This document shows, in pieces, positions 1 to 10,905 of a DNA stretch of 64,000 nt; the stretch's first letter is position 1, and each line of letters opens with the position of its first letter. Location of the stretch: assembly GCA_937973905.1 (NCBI GenBank), contig CALJJR010000001.1:1-64000 (forward strand), written 5' to 3'. The notes under the pieces are model-generated. The model was not told where the DNA came from, searched no databases, and saw only the letters and a program-made list of their open reading frames with translations. The DNA comes from an uncultured Arenicella sp. GTDB taxonomy: Bacteria; Pseudomonadota; Gammaproteobacteria; Arenicellales; Arenicellaceae. The position numbers and the translations under genes were made by a program.

Positions 1-1518
1 GCAATCAAGTTAATGCCGCTCAATTATGCAAATCTCGCCAGCAGCGTAGAAAGCGCCTTAACCAAATACGATCAGATGGTGTTCTCAAGGGGGCCGTTAC
101 GATTTAGTTTAATTTTGACCTTGAGCCTTATCTCGCTCGCCAGCCTGCTGTTTTCAATCCTTACTGCTGTGTACTTGTCGAAGCGCTTGGTCGCGCCAAT
201 ATCAAATTTGGCGGCTGGCACACAAAAGATTGCAGAAGGAAACTATGGCACGCACTTACCAGTGACCAGTGCCGATGAACTCGGAATTTTGACTGACTCG
301 TTCAACAATATGAGCAGCAAAATTGACGAGGCTCAGCGCGCCGCGCTCGATAGTCAGCTGGAAACCGAACGGCAAAAGAGTTACTTAGAAGCCGTGTTAA
401 CAAATTTGTCGTCGGGCGTTTTTTCCTTTGATACTGAGCAGCGCTTACAAGTCTGCAACAGTGCTGCCAGCGAAATATTGGGATTACCTCACTCAGAATT
501 GATTGGCCGAACGACCACTGAGTTGACCGACAACAATCCCTCTTTAGCGAAATTTATTGATGGTATTTCAAAGGGTCTACGTTCAGGCCGTGCTGAATGG
601 CAAGATGAAGCGACAATTCTCGGCACCCACGGCAGACAAATTTTGATCATGCGTGGCACGCAAATCAACACCCGTCCCTTGCTGGAACAAACATCGAAGA
701 CCCAGATGGACAATACGGTGGTTGTGTTTGACGATATGACCAACCTGATTCAAGCGCAACGCGATGCCGCTTGGGGTGAAGTTGCACGCCGACTCGCACA
801 TGAGATCAAAAACCCACTGACGCCGATTCAATTGTCCGCAGAGCGGATTCACAATAAGTTCGCATCCCAAGTAGACGAAGAAATGCGCGAAACACTCCAG
901 CGAAGCACGCGCACGATCGTACAACAAGTTGAATCCATGAAAGAGATGGTGAACGCGTTCTCGAGTTATGCACAACCCGTACGGGCAACGTTGAAACCCT
1001 TGAATGTCAATCAGCTCATCCGAGATGTTATTGAGCTCCATGCTAGCAGTTTAAGCAAAATCAAAGTCACCACAGAACTCGACGAGTCCTTGCCTGAAAT
1101 CAAAGCGAACGCATCGGCTTTGCGGCAAGTCCTCAATAACTTAATAATTAACGCGTGCCACGCGCTCGAAGACCAAACCGACGCCACTTTATTAATCAGC
1201 AGCGCAGCAGCGCCTTTGGTTACCGGCCATTACATCGACATCGTAGTAGCTGATAATGGCTCAGGAATACCGGACGATATACGCGATTCACTTTTTGACC
1301 CCTACGTGAGCAGCAAGGCGAAAGGTTCTGGTCTGGGCCTAGCCATCGTGAAGCGAATCGTGGAAGAGCATAGCGGCTCAGTCTGGAGTAGCGACAGTCT
1401 GCTGAGCAATGGAAAAACCATCTTTGGCACGGCCATGCATGTGCGGCTGCCGATCAATGCGCAGCAAACCTACCGTGGCAATCGCGCGCAAAATACATTA
1501 CATTCGGCGCAGAGTTAA
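1..1518 (+). CDS. ntrY: NtrY-like sensor histidine kinase, C-terminal part (open at window start)
   Basis: TM segment, HAMP, PAS, HisKA (ARRLAHEIKNPLTPIQ) and HATPase (NLIINACHAL, DNGSGIP, GSGLGLAIV) motifs; the reading frame is open to base 1; followed directly by ntrX. Confidence 0.85.
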   Translation, partial: AIKLMPLNYANLASSVESALTKYDQMVFSRGPLRFSLILTLSLISLASLLFSILTAVYLSKRLVAPISNLAAGTQKIAEGNYGTHLPVTSADELGILTDSFNNMSSKIDEAQRAALDSQLETERQKSYLEAVLTNLSSGVFSFDTEQRLQVCNSAASEILGLPHSELIGRTTTELTDNNPSLAKFIDGISKGLRSGRAEWQDEATILGTHGRQILIMRGTQINTRPLLEQTSKTQMDNTVVVFDDMTNLIQAQRDAAWGEVARRLAHEIKNPLTPIQLSAERIHNKFASQVDEEMRETLQRSTRTIVQQVESMKEMVNAFSSYAQPVRATLKPLNVNQLIRDVIELHASSLSKIKVTTELDESLPEIKANASALRQVLNNLIINACHALEDQTDATLLISSAAAPLVTGHYIDIVVADNGSGIPDDIRDSLFDPYVSSKAKGSGLGLAIVKRIVEEHSGSVWSSDSLLSNGKTIFGTAMHVRLPINAQQTYRGNRAQNTLHSAQS

Positions 1519-1569
1519 TAACTGAAGCAAGCGCTTTGATCCAGCAACCTATTTTATATTGGCTAAATA

Positions 1570-2946
1570 GTGGCTAAACCTCACATACTCGTTGTTGACG
1601 ACGAACCTGACATCCGCAACATCTTGCAAGATATATTGCAGGATGAGGGCTACGATGTGGCGCTCGCAGAGAATGCCGACCAAGCTCGTCGGCAGTTTAA
1701 GGCCAAACAACCAGATCTCGTTTTGCTGGATATCTGGATGCCTCAAGAAGATGGCATGTCGGTGCTCAAGAATTGGGTTGACCAACAATCGCTCGGAGAC
1801 ACTCCGGTGGTAATGATTTCAGGCCACGGCACAGTTGAAAACGCCGTTGAAGCGGTCAAACTCGGGGCTTACGATTTCCTCGAAAAACCATTGTCTACTG
1901 GCAAGTTGTTGTTGTGTGTGGAACGTGGGCTTGAGAACGCTTCGTTACGCGTTGAGAACAAACGCTTGAAAGACCGGCTGCTGTACGACTCGCCAATGAT
2001 TTCAAACAGCGATTCGAGTCGTGAGCTGTTACGTCACATTCAACTGCTGGGCCCAACTGATAGCTGGGTTTTTATTACCGGCGAATCAGGCACTGGCAAA
2101 CATTTGGTCGCGCGCAAAATTCACGAGAATAGCCCTCGTTCTGAGGCCGATTTCGTGGAGTTGAATTTGGCAGCGATGCCGAGCGAAAGTGTGTCACAAC
2201 AATTGTTTGGGATTGAGTCTGACGGCAAAATTATTCGCGGTAGCTTTGAGCAAGCGCAGGGCGGCACCTTGTTTATCAATGAAGTGTTGGGGCTCAATCA
2301 AGAAACGCAGAATAAATTACTGAGCGCCCTTCAAGAACACCAATTTTTGCGTATTGGCGGCTCTGAATACATCGACCTAGATGTACGTGTGATTGTCACC
2401 ACCAGCGGCAATCCACAAGAAGCCGTTAACGAAGGGCTGTTTAGCGAAGACCTTTATTACCGCTTGAATGTAATCCCCATTCAAGTGCCCGCATTGCGAC
2501 TGCGACGCAAAGATCTGCCAGAACTAGTGAAGATGTTTGTTGAAGATATTTCGCAGCGCAACCAGTTAGAGCCACCAGTGTTATCAAGTGGCGCCATGTC
2601 CACATTAAAGAACTACGATTGGCCCGGCAATGTTCGCCAATTACAAAACGTCATTCAACGTCTTATCGTGTTGAATGCAGGGCAGGCAGTAGAAACCAAT
2701 GATGTCGAAGCTGCACTGGGCGGGGACCTTGATATGAAGACCCGACGAGAGCAGCTGCCGGAATATTTCGATGGGAATATGCGCAATGCCAAGGAACAGT
2801 TTGAGCGTGCTTACTTGAGTCATCACCTGAACTTGGTTAATGGCAATGTGAGTAAACTGGCGAAGAAAGTCGGCTTAGAAAGAACCCACCTATACCGCAA
2901 GCTCAAGAGCCTTAACATCACAGCACGAGATGCTAAATCAGCGTAA
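1570..2946 (+). CDS. ntrX: NtrX-like response regulator (REC + AAA+ + Fis HTH), GTG start
   Basis: HILVVDDEPDIR receiver domain, GESGTGK Walker A, DLYYRLNVIPI, C-terminal Fis-type HTH (NVSKLAKKVGLERTHLYRKLKSL); GAFTGA absent. Confidence 0.85.
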   Translation: MAKPHILVVDDEPDIRNILQDILQDEGYDVALAENADQARRQFKAKQPDLVLLDIWMPQEDGMSVLKNWVDQQSLGDTPVVMISGHGTVENAVEAVKLGAYDFLEKPLSTGKLLLCVERGLENASLRVENKRLKDRLLYDSPMISNSDSSRELLRHIQLLGPTDSWVFITGESGTGKHLVARKIHENSPRSEADFVELNLAAMPSESVSQQLFGIESDGKIIRGSFEQAQGGTLFINEVLGLNQETQNKLLSALQEHQFLRIGGSEYIDLDVRVIVTTSGNPQEAVNEGLFSEDLYYRLNVIPIQVPALRLRRKDLPELVKMFVEDISQRNQLEPPVLSSGAMSTLKNYDWPGNVRQLQNVIQRLIVLNAGQAVETNDVEAALGGDLDMKTRREQLPEYFDGNMRNAKEQFERAYLSHHLNLVNGNVSKLAKKVGLERTHLYRKLKSLNITARDAKSA

Positions 2947-4326
2947 ATGAAAATCCTGATCTTAGGTGCCAGTCAGGTTGGCATTTCCATCGCTGAAGTG
3001 TTGGTGGGCGAAGAAAACGATGTCACCATCGTCGACATTAATCGGCCCACGCTGCAGCAACTTCAAAACAGACTCGATATCCGCACCGTGCATGGCAATG
3101 CTGCATTTCCTTCAGTGCTGCGCGCCGCTGGCGCTGAAGACGCATCGCTAATCCTTGCTGTAACAAACAATGATGAAGTAAATCTGGTTGCCTGTCAGAT
3201 TGCCGAAACCGTTTTTTCTACACCCACAAAGATCGCTCGTATTCGATCTCGAGACTATTTAAAAACACCGGAGCTGTTCGGCTCTGGCGGCGCTTTCAGT
3301 GTAGACGTAGTCATTTCACCAGAAGTCATTGTTAAAGACCACATCACTCGGTTGATCGAATTTCCGGGCACTCTGCAGGTGTTAGATTTTGCCGATGGGC
3401 TGGTGCAGCTGGTTGGCGTAAAAGCCTTAGCAGGTGGTGCACTCATTAACTGCCAACTGGCCGAGCTCAAAGAACATATGCCGAACACGCAGGCGCGAGT
3501 TGCGGCAATCTACCGTGATGGCGAAGTAATCACCCCAACGTCAACGACTGTCATCAGAGAGCAAGACGAAGTATTTTTTGTTGCCGCACGCGAACATATC
3601 CGTGGCGTTATGCGCGAAATGCGCGGTCAAAGTGATAAGACAAAACGAATTTTTATTGCCGGTGGCGGCAATATTGGCTTAAGTCTCGCGAAAGAACTGG
3701 AGCGCAACGGCTACAGCGTCAAACTCATAGAATTCAACCCTGCTCGAGCAGAACTGATTGCAGACCGGGTAAGACATACCGTAGTCCTAAATGGCGATGC
3801 AGCCGATGCTAACCTTTTGCAGCAAGAGAACATCGAGGGCGCTGATGTATTTTGTGCGGTCACTGAGAAAGACGAAATAAACCTTTTGTCGGCCAAACTC
3901 GCCAAGCAACTGGGTGCCAAACGAGTCATGGCATTAGTTAATCGCCCGGCTTTTGTAGAGCACATGGAACACCCAGACATTAACGTGATCATCTCGCCAC
4001 GGATCGCCACCATGGGCAGTGTACTCGCTCACATTAGGCGAGGCGATGTTGTCGCTGTTCATTCACTTAGACGGGGCCGTGCCGAGGCATTAGAAGCAAT
4101 CGCACATGGGGATGAAAATTCTTCTAAAGTGGTGGGTCGTGGCGTGCGCGAAATTCAATTTCCACCAGGCGTAGGAGTCGGCGCGATTGTACGCAATGAA
4201 GAAGTCGTGATTCCAAGCAAATCTACCGTCATAGAAGCGGAAGATCACGTGATCATTTTCATGGATGACAAATCTTGCATCGCCGATGTGGAAGCCTTAT
4301 TCCAAGTCGACGTGACGTTCATCTAA
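2947..4326 (+). CDS. trkA: Trk system potassium uptake protein TrkA
   Basis: Two RCK/TrkA-N repeats (MKILILGASQVGISIAE; IFIAGGGNIGLSLAKELE) and TrkA-C domains; adjacent to trkH. Confidence 0.95.
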   Translation: MKILILGASQVGISIAEVLVGEENDVTIVDINRPTLQQLQNRLDIRTVHGNAAFPSVLRAAGAEDASLILAVTNNDEVNLVACQIAETVFSTPTKIARIRSRDYLKTPELFGSGGAFSVDVVISPEVIVKDHITRLIEFPGTLQVLDFADGLVQLVGVKALAGGALINCQLAELKEHMPNTQARVAAIYRDGEVITPTSTTVIREQDEVFFVAAREHIRGVMREMRGQSDKTKRIFIAGGGNIGLSLAKELERNGYSVKLIEFNPARAELIADRVRHTVVLNGDAADANLLQQENIEGADVFCAVTEKDEINLLSAKLAKQLGAKRVMALVNRPAFVEHMEHPDINVIISPRIATMGSVLAHIRRGDVVAVHSLRRGRAEALEAIAHGDENSSKVVGRGVREIQFPPGVGVGAIVRNEEVVIPSKSTVIEAEDHVIIFMDDKSCIADVEALFQVDVTFI

Positions 4327-4347
4327 CAACCCGCGGCGACGAGCAGC

Positions 4348-5799
4348 ATGCACTATCAGATCGTGGCCAAAATTCTCGGTGTGTTGCTGATCATTTTCAG
4401 TGCCACACACCTTACGCCACTACTCATCTCCGCAATTTACCAAGACGGTAACGGCCTTCCGTTTGCGATTGCGTTTGCGGTCACGCTGCTTACCGGCATG
4501 CTGTTGTGGTTGCCACACCGCCAAGTGCGGCGTGATTTACGGTATCGAGATGGCTTTCTAGTTGTCGTGCTATTTTGGACCGTACTTGCCAGCTTTGGAG
4601 CGCTCCCATTTTGGCTCTCTCAATACCATGAACTTTCGATAACAGATTCGTTTTTTGAATCTATGTCTGGGCTCACCACAACCGGTGGTACGATTATTTC
4701 CGGGCTTGATGAGTTACCAAAGTCGACCCTGTTTTATCGTCAACAACTGCAATGGTTGGGCGGCATGGGGATTGTGGTACTGGCCGTAGCGATTATGCCG
4801 ATGTTGGGTATCGGTGGAATGCAGCTCTACCGCGCCGAAACGCCAGGGCCGATGAAGGACAGCAAACTCACGCCCCGCATCACCGAGAGTGCCAAGGCGC
4901 TGTGGTACATCTACTTGGGTTTGACGGGTCTTTGCGCGATTGCCTATCTGCTTGCCGGCATGAATCTGTTTGATGCGATCTGCCACGCCTTCTCAACCAT
5001 CGCAATTGGTGGCTTCTCAACCTATGACGCCAGTATTGGGCATTTTAACAGCGCGGCGATCGAATACGTGGCCATGTTCTTTATGCTCGCTGCTGCGGCG
5101 AATTTTTCATTGCACTTTCTCGCCTGGCGAAATCGTTCAATACGCCCCTATTTAAAAGACTCAGAGTATGGCTTTTTCTATGTCGCCTTAATCATTGGCG
5201 CGCTTGTGACCATCATCGGCCTATTCAACCACGGCGTTTACGACGATGCCCACACCGCAGTGCGCCAGGGTTTGTTTCATTTGATATCAGTAGTCACGAC
5301 CACAGGCTTTACTTCCGGAGGCTTTGCATGGTGGCCGGCGGCGTTGCCAGTATTGCTGATCATGATGAGCTTTATGGGCGGTTGTGCGGGCTCTACGGCC
5401 GGCGGCATGAAAGTGCTGCGAATCCAACTGATGTACAAACAGGGCAAAAAAGAAATTGTGCGCTTGGTTCACCCCAACGCGGTGTTGTCCGTCAAACTAG
5501 GGCGGCAGGTAATTAGTGATACGGTGATCGGAACGGTCACGGCGTTCATCACCATGTACCTTATGTGCTTCGGTATTATCGCGCTGGCATTGACTACCGT
5601 GGGTCTAGATTGGGTGACCGCGTTCTCTGCCGCCGCCGCTTGCCTGAATAATCTAGGGCCAGGGCTGGAAGGCGTCGCGCAAAACTATGCTGAGATCAAC
5701 GATGCGGCCAAGTGGATTCTCGCCTTTGCTATGTTGCTGGGCCGCTTAGAACTGTTTACCTTACTGGTGTTGTTTACTCGTACCTTCTGGCGAAACTAA
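4348..5799 (+). CDS. trkH: Trk potassium transporter membrane subunit TrkH/TrkG
   Basis: Multi-TM protein with selectivity-loop segments (FESMSGLTTTGGTI, FSTIAIGGFST, SVVTTTGFTSGGF, AAAACLNNLGPG). Confidence 0.95.
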   Translation: MHYQIVAKILGVLLIIFSATHLTPLLISAIYQDGNGLPFAIAFAVTLLTGMLLWLPHRQVRRDLRYRDGFLVVVLFWTVLASFGALPFWLSQYHELSITDSFFESMSGLTTTGGTIISGLDELPKSTLFYRQQLQWLGGMGIVVLAVAIMPMLGIGGMQLYRAETPGPMKDSKLTPRITESAKALWYIYLGLTGLCAIAYLLAGMNLFDAICHAFSTIAIGGFSTYDASIGHFNSAAIEYVAMFFMLAAAANFSLHFLAWRNRSIRPYLKDSEYGFFYVALIIGALVTIIGLFNHGVYDDAHTAVRQGLFHLISVVTTTGFTSGGFAWWPAALPVLLIMMSFMGGCAGSTAGGMKVLRIQLMYKQGKKEIVRLVHPNAVLSVKLGRQVISDTVIGTVTAFITMYLMCFGIIALALTTVGLDWVTAFSAAAACLNNLGPGLEGVAQNYAEINDAAKWILAFAMLLGRLELFTLLVLFTRTFWRN

Positions 5800-5832
5800 T
5801 CGTTTGCAGCAAAAAACAGACGAAACCTTTGG

Positions 5833-6096
5833 CTACTCTTCGGTAGCTCTGCGCCGCTTGAATACCTGCCACAGGCCAACTAAGGATGCGGCAATCCAGA
5901 ACAACTCAATCACAAAACTCGCAAGATTGAAGTGCACCAACAAGCTCAGCAATAACAACAAAGCCCCTACCAAATTCCACAAATTGTAAGCAAGACCCTT
6001 AGCATCCATCTTATCCATTTGGAGTAAAAAGTAGGCGCCAACCACCATCGTGGTTCCTAACATGCCAACCACATTCGCAATCAAGCTCAGGGACAT
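5833..6096 (-). CDS. Small membrane protein, CBU_0592-like
   Basis: 87 aa from an internal ATG (MSLSLIANVVGMLGTTMVVGAYFLLQMDKMDAKGLAYNLWNLVGALLLL); three predicted TM segments; longer listed ORF is an over-extension into gloA. Confidence 0.7.
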   Translation of the reverse strand: MSLSLIANVVGMLGTTMVVGAYFLLQMDKMDAKGLAYNLWNLVGALLLLLSLLVHFNLASFVIELFWIAASLVGLWQVFKRRRATEE

Positions 6097-6112
6097 AGAA
6101 GAAGGTCCATCT

Positions 6113-6553
6113 TTACCATTCGCCGCTATTCTGCATTGATGCCCAAGGCTCCTGTGCAGGCAGTGATGGCCCCTTTTGCAGCAGCTCAATTGAAATTCCA
6201 TCTGGGGACCGAACGAAAGCCATGTGACCATCACGTGGCGGCCGATTGATAACCACTCCAGCATCATGTAGGCGCTGACACGTAGCGTAAATATCATCGA
6301 CACGATAAGCGAGATGACCAAAATTACGACCACCTGCGTATTCCTCGTCATCCCAATTATGAGTTAACTCAACCATTGGCGCCTTATCTCGTTTGGCGCG
6401 TTCTACATCATCGGGTGCGGCCAGAAAAACCAGGGTGAATCTACCCGCTTCGACATCTTGTCGCGACAACTCAACCAAGCCCAATTTATTTATATAAAAA
6501 TCCAGCGATGCATGCAGATCACGCACTCGAACCATGGTGTGTAAATACTGCAT
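6113..6553 (-). CDS. gloA: Lactoylglutathione lyase (glyoxalase I, VOC family)
   Basis: MQYLHTMVRVRDLHASLDFYINKLGL, ELTHNWD, FGHLAYRVDDIYATC, RSPDGISIELLQ. Confidence 0.85.
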   Translation of the reverse strand: MQYLHTMVRVRDLHASLDFYINKLGLVELSRQDVEAGRFTLVFLAAPDDVERAKRDKAPMVELTHNWDDEEYAGGRNFGHLAYRVDDIYATCQRLHDAGVVINRPPRDGHMAFVRSPDGISIELLQKGPSLPAQEPWASMQNSGEW

Positions 6554-6555
6554 CA

Positions 6556-7617
<1,062 letters not shown>

Positions 7618-7727
7618 CTAAAGTCTGCAAGAAATCGGAGGTTAAAGCCAAACTGCCATTGGGCGGTTGTCAGATAAAACTACAGAGCCACATGAACGGG
7701 GAAGGGTAAGTTCAAGCGAACGCTCTA

Positions 7728-8540
7728 TCAAAGTTCTGAAATCAATCGGCGACCACCAATTCGCGGCATTTGGTCTTCGATAAAAGCAGCTCTCTCGAGA
7801 AGGTATTCCGACGGCTTTGCTGGGTTTGAACGCGACGGCGTTGGCAGGGCAGCCGCAATCAATGCCGATTGTTTGGCTGAAAGCTCTGATGCGGGAATGC
7901 CAAAATAGTATTGGCTTGCAGCTCCAACACCGAATACTGAGGTTCCAAATTGAGCAAAGTTCACATAGAGTTCAAGAATTCTTTGCTTCGGCACAATCAG
8001 TTCCAACCAGAGCGTCAACCAAGCTTCTACGCCCTTGCGCAATAGGCTGCGTTCCGGCCATAAAAATAAATTCTTAACAGTTTGCTGGGAGAGCGTGCTG
8101 GCGCCGCGCTCAAAACCATCCTCGCTGTTTTCCAACACCAGTTGAATCTGTTTAATATCAAAACCCCAGTGATGCGGAAATTGTTGGTCCTCCGAAGCAA
8201 TCACCGCCACTGGAAAATACGCAGATATGTCCGCCAGATCCTTCCACTCTCGCTTTATATCCTTATTGTTTCGAGCTTTATTGAGCTCGATAAACATGCT
8301 GCTTGGTGGGTCGATAAAACGCAATGCCAACATCGGCAAGGCGGAAAGAAAACAAATCAGCAAAACCAATCGAAACAACCATCCAAACAATCCAGTTCGT
8401 TTCTTCTTTCGATTGCGAGCGTGTCGACCTCGACGTGGTCGCTCGTTCGGCGTTACTTTTTTAGCCACTCTGGCGCGCCGAGAGCCACCCGCTTTGCGGC
8501 CACTGCGCTGCGGCCGAATTAAGTCCGCCATCTCATCCAA
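7728..8540 (-). CDS. mtgA: Monofunctional biosynthetic peptidoglycan transglycosylase
   Basis: GT51 motifs: IASEDQQFPHHWGFD, RGASTLSQQTVKNLFLWPERS, RKGVEAWLTLWLELIVPKQRILELYVNFAQFG; TM anchor after an Arg/Lys-rich N-terminus. Confidence 0.9.
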   Translation of the reverse strand: MDEMADLIRPQRSGRKAGGSRRARVAKKVTPNERPRRGRHARNRKKKRTGLFGWLFRLVLLICFLSALPMLALRFIDPPSSMFIELNKARNNKDIKREWKDLADISAYFPVAVIASEDQQFPHHWGFDIKQIQLVLENSEDGFERGASTLSQQTVKNLFLWPERSLLRKGVEAWLTLWLELIVPKQRILELYVNFAQFGTSVFGVGAASQYYFGIPASELSAKQSALIAAALPTPSRSNPAKPSEYLLERAAFIEDQMPRIGGRRLISEL

Positions 8541-10287
8541 CTACGGGTGTCACCCGCAGCACCTCTTCTATTGTCGTTTCACCCGCAGCAACTTTTTTCG
8601 CACCGTTGATTCGAAGGCTCTGGAGCCCATCTTTGCTGGCTTGCGCGCGCAATGCTTGCAAGTCACTCTCAGGCCTAACCAAGGTTTTAAAATCGTGGGT
8701 CATTTCCAGCATTTCATACAAGCCAACGCGCCCTAAAAAGCCGGTTTGACGACACTCAAGACAGCCAACCGGTTGACATGGCTGGACAAGATCGATGTCC
8801 ACACCTTGCGTGAACTCAGTCCACTGCTGAGCATCCAAATCAACCGGCTCTTTACAATGCATACAGAGCGTTCTTACCAATCGTTGTGCCATGACACCTA
8901 GCACCGTGGCATTAATCAGATAGGCCGGTAAACCAAGCTCCATCAATCGGGTTACGGCCGAAGGTGAATCATTGGTGTGCAGGGTCGACAAGACTAAGTG
9001 CCCAGTCAATGCAGCCTGAATAGCCATTTCAGCAGTCGCAAGATCACGGATCTCGCCAATCATGATGATGTCCGGATCTTGCCGTAATAACGCGCGCACG
9101 CCGGCGGCAAACGTGAGATCGATGGCAGAATGAACCTGAATTTGATTGAACGAGGGTTCAACCATCTCGATTGGGTCTTCAATGGTACAGACGTTCACTT
9201 CGCTATCGGCTAGTGCGCGCAGAGTAGAATACAAAGTGGTGGTTTTACCCGACCCTGTTGGCCCAGTAACTAAGATAATCCCATGGGTATGGGTGGTGAG
9301 CTTATTCCAGAGGTCGAGTTCGCGATCCGTAAGGCCAAGTTCGCTAAAACTCCGTTGCAGCACGTCAGGATCAAAGATCCGCATCACCATTTTCTCACCC
9401 ATGGCAGTGGGTACAGTGGATAGGCGAAGTTCAATCTCTTTATCGTCAGGGGTACGAGTTTTTAGCCGCCCATCAAGAGGGCGCCGCTTCTCAGCGATAT
9501 CCATGCGTCCCAAGGTCTTAATACGGCCAATAATCGCCAGCAAAACATTGGGTGGTACTTGATAGGCGTAGTGCAAAACGCCATCAATTCGAAATCGAAT
9601 TTCTCCCCTTTCTTTACGCGGCTCCAAGTGAATATCACTGGCTCGCTGTTCAAATGCGTATTGTAGTAACCAGTCTACCACTTGCACAATGTGGTGATCT
9701 TCGGCGTCGAGTTGACCACGCCGCCCTAGATCCACAAGTTGTTCTAGGTTTTGCTGCAGACTGACACCAGTTTGCTCATTATTAATGTTCGATTGCTTAA
9801 TCGATCTTGCGAGACTGTAGAACTCATTGACATAGCGGTCGATGTCATTCGGGTTGGCCAAGACCACTTTAATATCTTTGCGCAATAGGCTCGACAAACT
9901 GTCGCGCCAGCCGAGGTTAAGTGGGTCCTTCACAGCGACGACTACGAAATCCTGATTGGCCTCGACCGCCAATAAACCATTTTTTCGCGCATATTCAGGC
10001 GCAACCACATTGGTGACCGACCCGATATCGATATTGAGAGGATCGATGTGGTAATAATCCATATCGAGGTACTCGGCGTACCACTCACATAACTGCTCTA
10101 AGGTTAGTTTTTGTTCGGTTTCGGCATGAGTCGGCAAGTTACGCGCAACGCTGACTAGCGGGTGAGTATCCGCGCCACCGCCGTTCTTCAGATTTGCATC
10201 GATTCGACGGGCTTCAGCCGCGCTTATTTCACGCTCTTTAAATAAAGCTTTGAGCACGACTTTGGCATTGAAGGCAACTTCACTCAT
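8533..10287 (-). CDS. Type II/IV secretion-type ATPase (GspE/PilB family)
   Basis: MshEN-like N-terminus, Walker A GPTGSGKTTTLYSTLRAL, Asp box (TIEDPIE), Walker B (RQDPDIIMIGEIRD), His box (LTGHLVLSTLHTN), CMHC/CLEC Zn motif. Confidence 0.9.
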   Translation of the reverse strand: MSEVAFNAKVVLKALFKEREISAAEARRIDANLKNGGGADTHPLVSVARNLPTHAETEQKLTLEQLCEWYAEYLDMDYYHIDPLNIDIGSVTNVVAPEYARKNGLLAVEANQDFVVVAVKDPLNLGWRDSLSSLLRKDIKVVLANPNDIDRYVNEFYSLARSIKQSNINNEQTGVSLQQNLEQLVDLGRRGQLDAEDHHIVQVVDWLLQYAFEQRASDIHLEPRKERGEIRFRIDGVLHYAYQVPPNVLLAIIGRIKTLGRMDIAEKRRPLDGRLKTRTPDDKEIELRLSTVPTAMGEKMVMRIFDPDVLQRSFSELGLTDRELDLWNKLTTHTHGIILVTGPTGSGKTTTLYSTLRALADSEVNVCTIEDPIEMVEPSFNQIQVHSAIDLTFAAGVRALLRQDPDIIMIGEIRDLATAEMAIQAALTGHLVLSTLHTNDSPSAVTRLMELGLPAYLINATVLGVMAQRLVRTLCMHCKEPVDLDAQQWTEFTQGVDIDLVQPCQPVGCLECRQTGFLGRVGLYEMLEMTHDFKTLVRPESDLQALRAQASKDGLQSLRINGAKKVAAGETTIEEVLRVTPVVG

Positions 10288-10419
10288 GATGATTTATTTT
10301 GACGAAATGTTATTGGAAGTATGTCTTGCAAGAGCGGTGCACCACTGAGTTGCCATGCTAACGATGAGCAAGATGTTATCATGCCTAAGGTCTGTCAACG
10401 AACCCCGAAGCTTTTCTAA

Positions 10420-10899
10420 ATGGTTAGATTACTGATCCCCCTGGTCGCCATCTTCCTTATCTGGTTGTTGTTCTTTTCATCGCTAAGCAAACGCCTGCGG
10501 ATTGGCTTAAGTGCGGCCGTAGTACTGGCAACGATATTTGGGCTTTGGCTTGATACCAATGGGCGTGGAATTAATACCAAAAGAATCACGCCAGCCGAGG
10601 TCACTTCGTGTGGAATCAGCGGCGAGTACAGTTATCGAACCAATTACAATCTCACGGTTTGCCTACAAAATAACTCGGGAAGTGCCACAGTACAGCGATT
10701 GCGGGTGCGCTACGATATGCTGGAATGCGCAACGGGTGATTGCCAGATCATTGACAGCTCAGAGGCGATCTTGAATGTCGCAATTCCTGCTAACGACAAA
10801 ATCCAACACGTAGATAACGTTTCGTTCAAACGATCCCCAGGAATTGATGCACCCACAATTTTTGCGGCTGATGTGCTGGAAGTTTGGGCCTCTCGCTAA
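10420..10899 (+). CDS. Hypothetical membrane-anchored protein
   Basis: 159-aa ORF; N-terminal TM helices followed by an extracytoplasmic Cys-containing domain (CGISGEYSYRTNYNLTVCLQNNSG...CATGDC). Confidence 0.55.
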   Translation: MVRLLIPLVAIFLIWLLFFSSLSKRLRIGLSAAVVLATIFGLWLDTNGRGINTKRITPAEVTSCGISGEYSYRTNYNLTVCLQNNSGSATVQRLRVRYDMLECATGDCQIIDSSEAILNVAIPANDKIQHVDNVSFKRSPGIDAPTIFAADVLEVWASR

Positions 10900-10905
10900 G
10901 CTTCA

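Noticed and set aside
489-1041. Minus-strand ORFs of 84 and 152 aa inside ntrY
   Set aside because: They are antisense to a well-supported histidine kinase and show no family features. The same applies to most listed 60-110 aa ORFs antisense to or within confirmed genes.
5833-6351. 172-aa version of the small membrane protein
   Set aside because: The upstream half is an out-of-frame reading of gloA; the 87-aa product from 6096 is consistent with the family.
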